Position numbers and translations under genes: made by a program. 64,000 bases of DNA, taken from NCBI GenBank assembly GCA_016713735.1, contig JADJOP010000034.1, positions 186,001 to 250,000 on the forward strand, in the 5' to 3' direction. The notes below the pieces were generated by a model, which saw only the letters and a program-made list of their open reading frames with translations, did not search any database and was not told where the DNA came from. The stretch is from Bryobacterales bacterium (lineage in GTDB: Bacteria > Acidobacteriota > Terriglobia > Bryobacterales > Bryobacteraceae). Positions 52,448 through 60,481 of the stretch are shown piece by piece. Positions within the stretch are counted from its first letter, which is position 1. Every line of letters starts with the position of its first letter.

Positions 52448-53572
52448 ATGTTTGACAATGCCTCTCGTCGATCATTCCTGGCCGCTCCTCTTGCGCTCCA
52501 GGTGATCTCCACTCCCTCCCAGGCGGCCCCCGCCATCAAGACCAAGGTGCTCGGTAAGACAGGACTCAAAGTAACTACCGTTGGCTTTGGCACCATGATT
52601 ACCTCGGACGCTTCCGTCATTGAGCGTGCCGCGGACATGGGCGTTACTTACTTTGATACCGCGCGTGGTTACCAGTCGGGTAACTGTGAGCGTATGGTGG
52701 GCGCGGCGTTGAAGTCGCGGCGGAAGCAGTTGGTGCTGTCCACCAAGAGCAACAAGGAGGACAAGGAGGCTGCGCTGCAGGAGCTGGAGACCTCGCTGAA
52801 GGAACTCCAGACCGACTACGTGGACATCTGGTACATCCACGCCAAGTCAAAGGCCGAGCAGATCACGGAGGGCAGGCTGGAGGCGCAGCGCATCGCCAAG
52901 CAGAAGGGCATGATCCGCTTCAGCGGGGTGTCCACGCACGCTGGGTTTGAAGAGGTGATTCCGGCGGCGATCAAGTCGGGCGCGATCGATGTGATTCTCT
53001 CTTCCTACAACTTCACGATGGGAGCGACAATCGATCCGCTGCTGGCCGATGCGAAGAAGGCCGGGCTGGGCATTGTGGCGATGAAGGTGATGGCGGGCGG
53101 GTTCCGGCGCGTGAAGCCGGGCGATCCGAACTATGCGAAGTTCAAGCAGGAAGGTGTGTTTCCGGCGATGCTGCGCTGGTCGATGCGCAATCCGAACATC
53201 GACACGACGATTCCGTCGATCACCGACCACGATCAGCTCGATGAGAACTTTGCCTGCATGGACAAGGGCTTTTCGCCGGGCGACGCGACGCTGCTGGCCG
53301 TCCAACGCGATTTCATCACGCCGCTCTATTGCCGGGCCTGCGGGAAGTGTTCGGGCGTGTGTCCGAAGGGGCTGCCGATTCCCGACATGATGCGCTATGT
53401 GATGTACGCCGAGGGCTACGGGCAGTTTGGGATGGCGCGCGAGCAGTTCCAGATGCTGCCGGCCGAGGTGCGCGAGGTGAGCTGCAAGGACTGCTCGACG
53501 TGCGCCGTGCGCTGTCCGAACCATGTCAACGTGATGGCGCGGATGTCGCGGGCGCAGGAGCTGCTGGCATGA
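52448..53572 (+). CDS. Tat-signal aldo/keto reductase with C-terminal two-cluster ferredoxin tail
   Basis: 374 residues. The signal is SRRSFLAAPLALQV. The AKR barrel has catalytic Asp70 (YFDTARGY), Tyr75, Lys100 and His131 (YIHAKS), a complete tetrad. After residue 290 comes a ferredoxin-like region with CRACGKCSGVCP (295-306) and CKDCSTCAVRCP (346-357), each arranged as a 4Fe-4S site. Such AKRs couple NAD(P)H or a quinone/ferredoxin to a carbonyl substrate; the exported location with iron-sulfur clusters suggests electron exchange with periplasmic carriers. The downstream DUF6599-like gene overlaps by 4 bp. Substrate unknown. Confidence 0.9.
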   Translation: MFDNASRRSFLAAPLALQVISTPSQAAPAIKTKVLGKTGLKVTTVGFGTMITSDASVIERAADMGVTYFDTARGYQSGNCERMVGAALKSRRKQLVLSTKSNKEDKEAALQELETSLKELQTDYVDIWYIHAKSKAEQITEGRLEAQRIAKQKGMIRFSGVSTHAGFEEVIPAAIKSGAIDVILSSYNFTMGATIDPLLADAKKAGLGIVAMKVMAGGFRRVKPGDPNYAKFKQEGVFPAMLRWSMRNPNIDTTIPSITDHDQLDENFACMDKGFSPGDATLLAVQRDFITPLYCRACGKCSGVCPKGLPIPDMMRYVMYAEGYGQFGMAREQFQMLPAEVREVSCKDCSTCAVRCPNHVNVMARMSRAQELLA

Positions 53573-54387
53573 TCGGACTGCTGCTGCTGGCGGCCGCCGC
53601 GACCGCCGGTGGTCCGGCGCCGGACTGTGCCGCCGCGCCGGGCTTCACGCAGAAGGGCGGAGTGCGCACCTACGACGTGGACACGCTGTTTGAGTACATG
53701 AACGGCAACTCGGAGGGCTACTTCGCCTACGGCTTCAAGCGCATGAACGGCGTGACGTGCACGAACGGTACGGTGGACCTGGTGTTCGACATCTCGGAGA
53801 TGGAGAATGCCGACCTGGCGTGGGGCATGTTCACGGCCAATCGCGACGCCAACCTGCCGTTGGCCAAGCTCGGAGCGGCGGGGCAGGTGACGGCGCGGCG
53901 GGGGGCCTTTGCCAAGGGCGTTTACTATGTCGAGGTGGCGTCGAACCCGACCGGGGATGCGGCGCTGTTGGAGAAGTTCCTGGCGGCGTGGGATCAGCGG
54001 TTGGAGGGCTCGACGGGACGGCCGGCGCTGCTTGGCGTCTTCCCCGCGAAGGGGCTGAAGGCGGAGAGCGTGCGGCTGGTGCCGGAGTCGGTGCTGGGGT
54101 TCCGCATGCTGCGGCGGGGCTACATGGCGACCTATGAGCAGGGCAAGGCGTTTGTGGTGCCCGAGGCGACGCCGGAGTCGGCCGCGAAGCTGCTGGGGCA
54201 GTTCCGGCAGCGCGTCACCGCGGGGGCCGCGGCGCAGGTGGGCGACGAGGCGTTTCAAACCACGGACAAGTATCTTGGCCGGCTGGTGGTATTTCGCAAA
54301 GGCCGTTACCTGGCTGGAGCGGCGAACTTTCCGGCGGATGTCGATCCGCTGCCGCTGGTGACGGAGCTGGCGGCTCAGCTTCCCTAA
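53569..54387 (+). CDS. Secreted DUF6599-like protein coupled to the aldo/keto reductase
   Basis: 272 residues. The start ATG at 53569 overlaps the previous stop (ATGA). A short hydrophobic signal (GLLLLAAAATAGG) is followed by TYDVDTLFEYMNGNSEGYFAYGFKRM, which matches the 'YEYINGGAELYLSYGF' hallmark of DUF6599, then DISEMENADLAWGMFTANRD. The family is common in Acidobacteria next to exported ferredoxin-type AKR or DUF362 genes and has no known function. Co-translation suggests it works with the reductase in the periplasm. Confidence 0.75.
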   Translation: MIGLLLLAAAATAGGPAPDCAAAPGFTQKGGVRTYDVDTLFEYMNGNSEGYFAYGFKRMNGVTCTNGTVDLVFDISEMENADLAWGMFTANRDANLPLAKLGAAGQVTARRGAFAKGVYYVEVASNPTGDAALLEKFLAAWDQRLEGSTGRPALLGVFPAKGLKAESVRLVPESVLGFRMLRRGYMATYEQGKAFVVPEATPESAAKLLGQFRQRVTAGAAAQVGDEAFQTTDKYLGRLVVFRKGRYLAGAANFPADVDPLPLVTELAAQLP

Positions 54388-54395
54388 CTGTGTAT

Positions 54396-54435
54396 GGGCG
54401 TGAAGCGGCCTTGATGAGGCCTGGCCTTCACGCCC
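54396..54435. terminator. Bidirectional terminator between convergent genes
   Basis: GGGCGTGAAG (54396-54405) pairs with CTTCACGCCC (54426-54435), a 10-bp stem, with an inner GGCC/GGCC helix (54407-54410 and 54418-54421). It overlaps the last codons of the MFS gene and lies 8 bp beyond the plus-strand stop at 54387. Confidence 0.65.
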
Positions 54436-55651
54436 GCTTCTTCACCAGCGTGAGCACGATGGTCATGGCGATGAGGTGGAGGAACCCCATCACCCAGAAG
54501 ACAGCGCCATAACCAAAGGCATCGACGATGCGGCCGACAACCGGCGTTGAGATGGCCCCGGCGAGGCCGCTGCCAAGCCCCACTACACCCGCCGCCGAGC
54601 CCACGACCTCGGTGGGGAAGATGTCATTGGTCATCGTCATCAGGTTCGTCTTCCAGGCCATGTGCGAGAAGGTGATGAGGCAGATGATGCCCAGCGCCTG
54701 CATGGAAGGCAGGTAGTTAACGGCGATGCCGATGGGCATGACGAGGACGAAGGGGATCATGGTGTGGCGGCGGGCGTCGAGGACGGACTTGCCGCGCGAG
54801 ATCCAGTAGCCCGAGAGCCAGCCGCCGAAGAGTGAACCGAGGTCGGCGGCGAGGTAGGGCATCCAGGAGAAGAGGCCGATTTCAGCGAGCGAGAAACCGC
54901 GCACGTCGCTGAGGTATTTGGGCAGCCAGAAGAGATAGAACCACCACACGGGGTCGGCGAAGACGCGCGAGACGAGGAGTCCCCACACCTGCGGCATGCG
55001 CAGGAGTTGCTTGTACGGGATGCGGTGGCCGGGGCGGGCAAGGCGGCCATCCAGAATGTAGGTGCGCTCCTCCTCGGTGATGCGTGGATGCTGCTGCGGG
55101 ACGTAGTAGAGGACGAGCCAGGCGGCGAGCCAGACGAAGCCCAGCGCGCCGGTGGCGACGAAGGCGAAGCGCCAACCGTAGTGCAGCGTGACGAAGGCGA
55201 TCAAGGGCGGCGAGATAATGGCGCCGGTGGCGGCGGCGGCGTTGACGAGGCCGTTGGCGAAGCCGCGCTCCTTGGCGGGGAACCATTCGGAGATGGCCTT
55301 CTCAGCGGCCATGAAGTTGCCGGACTCGCCCATGCCGAGCAGGAAGCGGAAGGAGCCGAGGCCGAAGGCTCCGCGGGCGGTGGCGTGGAGCATGTTGGCG
55401 GCGCTCCACCAGGCCATGAAGGTGGCCAGGGCGCGGCGCGTTCCCCAGCGGTCGCAGAGCCAGCCGGAGATGACGTACATCACCGTGTAGGGGACGAGGA
55501 ACGCCGTGAGGATGTCGGCGTACTGGGTGTTGCTGATGCCCAGTTCCTTGGTGAGGACGGGGGCGACGACGCTGAGCGTTTGGCGATCGATGTAGTTGAT
55601 CACCGTGGCCAGGAAGAGCAGCCCGGCGATGAACCAGCGGAGGTTCTTCAC
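54428..55651 (-). CDS. MFS transporter, hexuronate/aldonate type (ACS family)
   Basis: 407 residues with 12 predicted helices. NYIDRQTLSVVAPVLTKELG and the following FLVPYTVMYVISGWLCDRWGTRRAL (helix 1 to loop 2-3, with the D-R-x-G motif) match the anion:cation symporter family that includes hexuronate transporter ExuT. It overlaps the enolase-superfamily gene by 4 bp and is last in a GntR-controlled operon. It should import the acidic sugar that the dehydratase and the aldolase-family enzyme break down. Uronate versus aldonate/aldarate cannot be decided from sequence. Confidence 0.92.
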   Translation of the reverse strand: MKNLRWFIAGLLFLATVINYIDRQTLSVVAPVLTKELGISNTQYADILTAFLVPYTVMYVISGWLCDRWGTRRALATFMAWWSAANMLHATARGAFGLGSFRFLLGMGESGNFMAAEKAISEWFPAKERGFANGLVNAAAATGAIISPPLIAFVTLHYGWRFAFVATGALGFVWLAAWLVLYYVPQQHPRITEEERTYILDGRLARPGHRIPYKQLLRMPQVWGLLVSRVFADPVWWFYLFWLPKYLSDVRGFSLAEIGLFSWMPYLAADLGSLFGGWLSGYWISRGKSVLDARRHTMIPFVLVMPIGIAVNYLPSMQALGIICLITFSHMAWKTNLMTMTNDIFPTEVVGSAAGVVGLGSGLAGAISTPVVGRIVDAFGYGAVFWVMGFLHLIAMTIVLTLVKKRA

Positions 55652-56772
55652 AGGGGCCTCAGCGAGATGCCCAGGCCGGGGCCGGAGGGCACCTGGTAGT
55701 GCGTGCCCTCCAGGCGCAGAGGCTCGGTGAGAAAGCGGTTGGCTACGGCGAGCACCTGCGGGTTGTACTCGGCGAGGGAGCAGTGGTCGACGGCGGCGGC
55801 GAAGTGGAGCGCGGCGGCAACCTGGGGGCCGAAGGCGATGCTGATGTGGGGGACGACATCGATGCCGTGGTCGGCGGCCATGGCGGCCAGGCGGAGGCCT
55901 TCGGTGATGCCGCAGCGGCCGATGTCGGGCTGATAGAGGCCGAGGGCGCGGGCGCGGAAGAAGGGGCGCATCTCGTGCTGGGTGCGGTAGCTTTCGCCGA
56001 TGGCGATGGGCACGCGGAGGTCGTGGGCGAGGGCGGCGTGGGCGGCGGCGTCTTCGGGGGGCAGGGGCGCTTCAAACCAGAGAGCGCCGCGCTTTTCCAG
56101 TTCCGCGCCGAAGTCGAGCGCGGTGGTTGGGGTGTGGCGCCAGAGGGCGTCGACGGCGATGTGGCCGCCGGCGTCGATCACCGCGTCGGCGTGTTCGAAG
56201 AACTCCTCAGGCGTGTGGGTGTCGTAGAAGAGCTTCACCAGGCGGAAGCCCTGCGTATCGGTGACGCCTCGGGGGATGCCGCTCAAATACGCGGGAATGG
56301 TGCGCTTGGCGCGCGGGCTGAGCAGGGCGCTCACCGGTTTGCCGGCGTGGTGGCCGGCGATGTCCCAAAGGGCGATGTCGATGGCGGAGATGGCGTCGAG
56401 CATGAAACCGCCGGTTTGGCCGCGCACGCGCATGGTGGCGTACATGCGGTCCCACAGCTCGGCGATGCGTTCGGGAGAGCCGTCGAAGTCCTCGCCGGTG
56501 ATGACGCCGGCCAGGAGGCGGTCAATGATGGTGCAGGCGACTTCGGGGGCGAGCGGGGCCTGGGCTTCGCCCCAGCCGGTGAGGCCGGAGTCGGTCTCGA
56601 CACGCACGAGGGCGGTCTCAAACTGGGTGGAGTAGAGGCAGGGGTAGACGCTGGACCAGCGGTAATCGGCGGCGCTTTCGGTGAGCACGGTGGGAGAACC
56701 GGCGGTGCCCGTAGCGGCGCCGATGTCGCGCGGCAGGCGCACCGGCAGGGCCGTGATGCGCGTGATCTTCAT
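55648..56772 (-). CDS. Enolase-superfamily sugar-acid dehydratase (mandelate racemase / D-galactonate dehydratase group)
   Basis: 374 residues, cytosolic (no signal). The capping domain includes ALVRVETDSGLTGWGEAQAP. The barrel has IDIALWDIAGHHAGKPVSAL, a Lys in FRLVKLFYD, metal ligands in the AVDALWRHT (Asp), LWFEAPLPPED (Glu) and IGESYRTQHE (Glu) segments, and a catalytic His in VVPHISIAFGP. The order fits acid-sugar dehydratases that make 2-keto-3-deoxy acids. It lies between the DapA-family gene (4-bp overlap) and the MFS gene (4-bp overlap), forming a transport-dehydrate-cleave pathway. The exact acid is undetermined. Confidence 0.88.
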   Translation of the reverse strand: MKITRITALPVRLPRDIGAATGTAGSPTVLTESAADYRWSSVYPCLYSTQFETALVRVETDSGLTGWGEAQAPLAPEVACTIIDRLLAGVITGEDFDGSPERIAELWDRMYATMRVRGQTGGFMLDAISAIDIALWDIAGHHAGKPVSALLSPRAKRTIPAYLSGIPRGVTDTQGFRLVKLFYDTHTPEEFFEHADAVIDAGGHIAVDALWRHTPTTALDFGAELEKRGALWFEAPLPPEDAAAHAALAHDLRVPIAIGESYRTQHEMRPFFRARALGLYQPDIGRCGITEGLRLAAMAADHGIDVVPHISIAFGPQVAAALHFAAAVDHCSLAEYNPQVLAVANRFLTEPLRLEGTHYQVPSGPGLGISLRPL

Positions 56773-57659
56773 GACCGGGCTGCCGCCAGCAGTTCGCGCA
56801 ACACCTTGAGTTCGGACACCGCGGCGGTGTCGATCGACGAGGTCGGGTGGCGCACACGGGCCGAGGCGAGGATGCCTTCGGCCACCAGGTTATGTTTGGC
56901 GGCGGAGACGCCGAGTCCGGGTTGAAGCTCGAAGCGGATGAGCGGGAGGGCGATGGAGAAGAGCCGCCAGGCCTCGGCCTTGTTGCCTTTGGCCAGCAGG
57001 TCCATGACGCGGACGTAGAGCCAGGTGGCGTCGCTGGAGGGCATGGTGCCGACGGCGCCGCGCTCGCATTCCTCAATGAGGAACTGTCCGTTGAGGCCGC
57101 CGAACAAAGCGAGGGCGCCGTTGGCGGCGGCGTGCAGCGCGCCGATTTTGGGCACGGTGGGCGGCGCTTCCACCTTGACGCTCTTCACCTGTTCGATCTC
57201 GCGCGCCATGCGGGTGAGGAGGGGAACGGGCATGGGGACCTGCGTCATGAGCGGCGCGTCCTGGACCATGATCGGAATGGGCACGGCCTGGGAGATGGCG
57301 CCGAAGTAGTGCATCAGGCCTTCGCCGTCGGTCTTCAGGAAATAGGGGGGCAGCACCATGAGGGCGGAGGCGCCGAGATCGTGGGCCTCTTTGCTCAAGG
57401 CGACGGCGGCGTCGGTGCCGGTGTGGCCCGAGCTGACAACGAGCGGCACGCGGCCGCGCACGCGGGCGGCGATTCGTTGCAGCATCCCGGTGCGTTCGGA
57501 GGCGAGCAGCGTGTAGCCCTCGCTGGCGTTGCCGAAGAGCCCGAGGCCGTGCGCGCCCTGCTCGAGCAGGTGCTCCACTAACCGGTCAAGCGACGTGTAG
57601 TCGACGCTGCCGTCGTCATGAAATGGCGTGACGACGATGGGATAGACACCTGCGAGCAT
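56769..57659 (-). CDS. DapA-family aldolase/dehydratase for a 2-keto-3-deoxy sugar acid
   Basis: 296 residues, DHDPS/NAL fold. GNASEG (43-48) replaces the GTTGE loop. The Schiff-base Lys is probably Lys162 in VKVEAPPT, and Tyr107 lies in MVLPPYFLK. The canonical YN of DapA (ILYNVP) reads VQDAP (about 132-136) here: Gln in place of the Tyr that protonates pyruvate in lysine-pathway DapA. I associate QDAP with sugar-acid branches such as 2-keto-3-deoxy-arabonate dehydratases, from memory only. A role in lysine synthesis is unlikely. It is the second gene of the operon (after GntR) and overlaps the dehydratase gene by 4 bp. Confidence 0.85.
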   Translation of the reverse strand: MLAGVYPIVVTPFHDDGSVDYTSLDRLVEHLLEQGAHGLGLFGNASEGYTLLASERTGMLQRIAARVRGRVPLVVSSGHTGTDAAVALSKEAHDLGASALMVLPPYFLKTDGEGLMHYFGAISQAVPIPIMVQDAPLMTQVPMPVPLLTRMAREIEQVKSVKVEAPPTVPKIGALHAAANGALALFGGLNGQFLIEECERGAVGTMPSSDATWLYVRVMDLLAKGNKAEAWRLFSIALPLIRFELQPGLGVSAAKHNLVAEGILASARVRHPTSSIDTAAVSELKVLRELLAAARS

Positions 57660-57688
57660 AGTGAAAGGGTCCTTGGTGCGGAGTGCGG

Positions 57689-58348
57689 TTAGAGGCGTTG
57701 GGTCATGCTCAGGCGGCCGCGCAAAATGTGCGTGCGCAGGGCCTGGGTGAGGCGAGGGAGGTCGCGCGCCTCCAACGCGGCGACGATTTCCTCATGTTCG
57801 GCCTGCTCGACGGCGAGGCGCTGTTCCCAGCCGGCATCGCGGGAGTGGGCGCGGGCGATGACAAGGTGAGCGTGGAGACCTTCATAGGCTTCGGCGAGCC
57901 GCTTGTTGCCGGAACAGTCGATGAGCAGGCGGTGGAAGCGGGAGTTGTTCTCCTCGTGCAACTTGCGGTCATCCTCGGTGAGGATGGGCTCAGCCATGGC
58001 GGCGAGCAACTGGTGGAAGCGCCCCGACTCTTCGGGCGTGATGCGCTCCACCGCCTTCTCGCCGGCGAGGCATTCCAGGGCGCAGCGCAGGTCGGAGGTT
58101 TCCTCCACGTCGCGCGCCGTGAGGGTGGCAACAAAGGTGCCGCTGCGCGGCTTGATCTCAATGAGCCCCTCGGCGGAGAGCTGCTGGATGGCATGCCGGA
58201 CCGGGGTCAGGCTGACGCCCAGTTTCTGAGCGATTTCATCGACTTGGAGGCGCTCACCGGGCTTGAAGAGATGGCCGAGGATGCTCTGCCGGAGCGCCAG
58301 GTAGACCTCGTCGGTGGCCCGTTGGCGCTTCAGTTGAGTCAGTTCCAT
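57689..58348 (-). CDS. GntR-family (FCD) transcriptional regulator
   Basis: 219 residues. An N-terminal winged helix (DEVYLALRQSILGHLFKPGE, then ERLQVDEIAQKLGVSLTPVRHAIQQL) precedes an all-helical FCD ligand-binding domain (DLRCALECLAGEKAVERI, then FHRLLIDCSGNKRLAEAYE), with metal-binding Asp/His residues. FCD regulators respond to sugar acids such as gluconate and glucuronate. It heads the operon with the DapA-family, dehydratase and MFS genes (29-bp gap to the next gene), so it most likely autoregulates that unit. A palindrome over its -10 region (58354-58373) is a good operator candidate. Confidence 0.9.
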   Translation of the reverse strand: MELTQLKRQRATDEVYLALRQSILGHLFKPGERLQVDEIAQKLGVSLTPVRHAIQQLSAEGLIEIKPRSGTFVATLTARDVEETSDLRCALECLAGEKAVERITPEESGRFHQLLAAMAEPILTEDDRKLHEENNSRFHRLLIDCSGNKRLAEAYEGLHAHLVIARAHSRDAGWEQRLAVEQAEHEEIVAALEARDLPRLTQALRTHILRGRLSMTQRL

Positions 58349-58353
58349 ACGAA

Positions 58354-58373
58354 CTTAAGAATATACACTTGAG
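58354..58373 (-). promoter_or_regulatory. GntR operator candidate and -10 of the acid-sugar operon
   Basis: The 20-bp imperfect palindrome CTTAAGAATATACACTTGAG matches its reverse complement at 14 of 20 positions, centred on TA|TA. The minus-strand -10 TATATT (58360-58365) lies inside it, 11 nt before the GntR start at 58348. The gap 58374-58484 holds a T-rich run and the start region of the FAD gene, nothing else recognised. Confidence 0.55.
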
Positions 58374-58484
58374 ACGGAAGATCAAGCAGTGAAATCTGAT
58401 ATTTTTTTCTTGCTTGGCCACCGTCGAATGTGACAGAATGCCCGCACAGGCTGGCTCGTGCCAGCACATGAGGTGTGTTTCGCC

Positions 58485-60449
58485 ATGAAGCGTAGAGATT
58501 TCTTTGTCGGTCTCGGCTCCTACTCCCTGATTGTGGACGCGAGCCAACTGCCGCCCCCTGCCTACACCCCGACCCAGGCCGAGATGCATGGCATCTTCCA
58601 GCGCCCGGGGTTTGACACGATCGCGCCGTCGGTGCCGCTGGAGAAGACGCTGGCCGGCGAGCCGCACATGACGCTGGTCGATTTGAAGACCGACATTCTG
58701 ATTGCGGGCGGAGGGCTGGCCGGTGTGCTGGCCGCCGTCACGGCCGCGCGCCATGGCTCGAAGGTTGTGCTGGTGCAGGACCGCTCGCGGCTGGGCGGGA
58801 ACAGTTCGAGCGAAGTGAAGATGCACGTGGTGGGCGCCAACAGCCACAAGAGCCGTCCGGGTTGGCGCGAAGGCGGATTGCTCGAAGAGTTCCGGCTCGA
58901 TGACGCGGTGAACAACCCGCACCGCTGCTGGGAGATGTGGGACCTGTTGCTTTACGACAAGGTGATCAGCGAGCCCAACATCACGCTGCTGCTGGAAAGC
59001 GTGCTCTATCGCGCCACGGTGGCGGGGGGCAAGATTCAGGAAGCCCTGGTGCGCTGCGATAAGAGCGAGCACATCTACCGCATTCAGGCGAAGGTGTTTT
59101 GCGATTGCACGGGCGATTCGCGGTTGGGATTGGAGTCAGGCGCGGAGATGCGCTTTGGACGCGAAGCGCGGAGCGAGTTTAGCGAATCGCTGGCGCCCGA
59201 GGTGGCCGACAAAGAGACGCTCGGTTCGAGCGTTCTGTTTACCTCGCGCATTTACCCGCGCAAGGTGCCGTTCACGCCGCCGAAGTGGGCGCGCAAGGTG
59301 ACCAAAGAACACCTGTTCAAGCGTCCGACCAACACCTGGGAGTACGGCTACTGGTGGATCGAATGGGGCGGCGACAAGGACACCATCCGCAGCAACGAGC
59401 TGATCCGCTTTGAGCTGATGTCGATTGTGATGGGCATCTGGGACTACATCAAGAACTCCGGCGACCATCCCGACAGCGATTACTACGGTCTGGACTGGGT
59501 CGGCATGATGCCGGGCAAACGCGGCAGCCGGCGGATTGTCGGCGACTACATGCTGAAGCAAGGCGACCTGGAGAATGCGGTTCCGTTCGCCGACGCGGTT
59601 TGCATTGGCGGCTGGCCGCTGGACGATCACCCGCCGGGCGGCTTTGACCGCGTGAACCTGCCGCCGAACACCTCCATTCGCACGAAGGAGGTCTACCACA
59701 TCCCGCTGCGGTCGCTCTATTCGAAGAACGTTTCGAACCTGATGATGGCGGGGCGCAACATCAGCGCTTCGCACGTCGCCTTCACTTCCTCGCGCGTGAT
59801 GGCCACCTGCGCTGTTGAGGGCCAAGCCGTCGGCCTGGCGGCGGCGATGTGCGCCAAGCACGGGCTGACGCCGCGGGCGCTGGCTAACGACGCCGCGCGC
59901 GTGAAGCAGCTCCAACAGATGCTGCTGCGCGATGACCAGACCATCACCGGGATCACAAACCAGGACCCGGCCGACGTGGCCCGCCGCGCGCAGGTGACCG
60001 CATCGAGCGAGCAGGACGCTGCCCCGGCGCGCAACCTGCTGGATGGCCATGTACGCGACATTCCTAACGGTGCGCGCCATCAATGGGCGGCGAAGATGCA
60101 GCCGGGCGGTGTTTGGGTGGACTACTCATGGGACTCGCCGCAAAACCTGTCCCATCTGCAGCTCACCTTCGACACCGGCTTCCAGCGCGAACTCACGCTC
60201 ACCTCGCTGAACCGCGCCAATGAGAGTATTGTCCGCGCGCCGCAGCCGGAGACGGTGCGCGACTACCGGATCCTCTACCGTGAATCCGCCGGCGGTGAAT
60301 GGAAGCCGCTCGTGGAACGCAAGGGGAACCACCAGCGGCTGGTCCGCCACAACTTCAGCGCGGTACGCGCGCAGGCGGTCCGCCTGCACATCGACGCTAC
60401 GAACGGCGATGAGCTTGCCCGCGTGTTTGAACTCCGCTGTTACGCCTAA
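58485..60449 (+). CDS. FAD-dependent oxidoreductase with C-terminal discoidin-like domain
   Basis: 654 residues from the ATG at 58485, which has GAGGTG about 9 nt upstream; the GTG at 58458 adds only nine residues. The N-terminus (KRRDFFVGLGSYSL) is Tat-like. The FAD fold opens with DILIAGGGLAGVLAAVTAAR and GSKVVLVQDRSRLGGNSS, and CDCTGDSRLGLESGAEM and NLMMAGRNISASHVAF complete the FAD_oxidored pattern seen in Acidobacteria and Planctomycetes. Residues about 500-654 form a beta-sandwich beginning QVTASSEQDAAPARNLLDG, discoidin (F5/8C)-like, a likely carbohydrate-binding module. The receptor gene follows 32 bp later. A role in oxidising polymer-derived sugars outside the cell is inferred. Confidence 0.85.
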   Translation: MKRRDFFVGLGSYSLIVDASQLPPPAYTPTQAEMHGIFQRPGFDTIAPSVPLEKTLAGEPHMTLVDLKTDILIAGGGLAGVLAAVTAARHGSKVVLVQDRSRLGGNSSSEVKMHVVGANSHKSRPGWREGGLLEEFRLDDAVNNPHRCWEMWDLLLYDKVISEPNITLLLESVLYRATVAGGKIQEALVRCDKSEHIYRIQAKVFCDCTGDSRLGLESGAEMRFGREARSEFSESLAPEVADKETLGSSVLFTSRIYPRKVPFTPPKWARKVTKEHLFKRPTNTWEYGYWWIEWGGDKDTIRSNELIRFELMSIVMGIWDYIKNSGDHPDSDYYGLDWVGMMPGKRGSRRIVGDYMLKQGDLENAVPFADAVCIGGWPLDDHPPGGFDRVNLPPNTSIRTKEVYHIPLRSLYSKNVSNLMMAGRNISASHVAFTSSRVMATCAVEGQAVGLAAAMCAKHGLTPRALANDAARVKQLQQMLLRDDQTITGITNQDPADVARRAQVTASSEQDAAPARNLLDGHVRDIPNGARHQWAAKMQPGGVWVDYSWDSPQNLSHLQLTFDTGFQRELTLTSLNRANESIVRAPQPETVRDYRILYRESAGGEWKPLVERKGNHQRLVRHNFSAVRAQAVRLHIDATNGDELARVFELRCYA

Positions 60450-60481
60450 CCGATATCGCATTGCTTTGTGAGGGGTCTATC

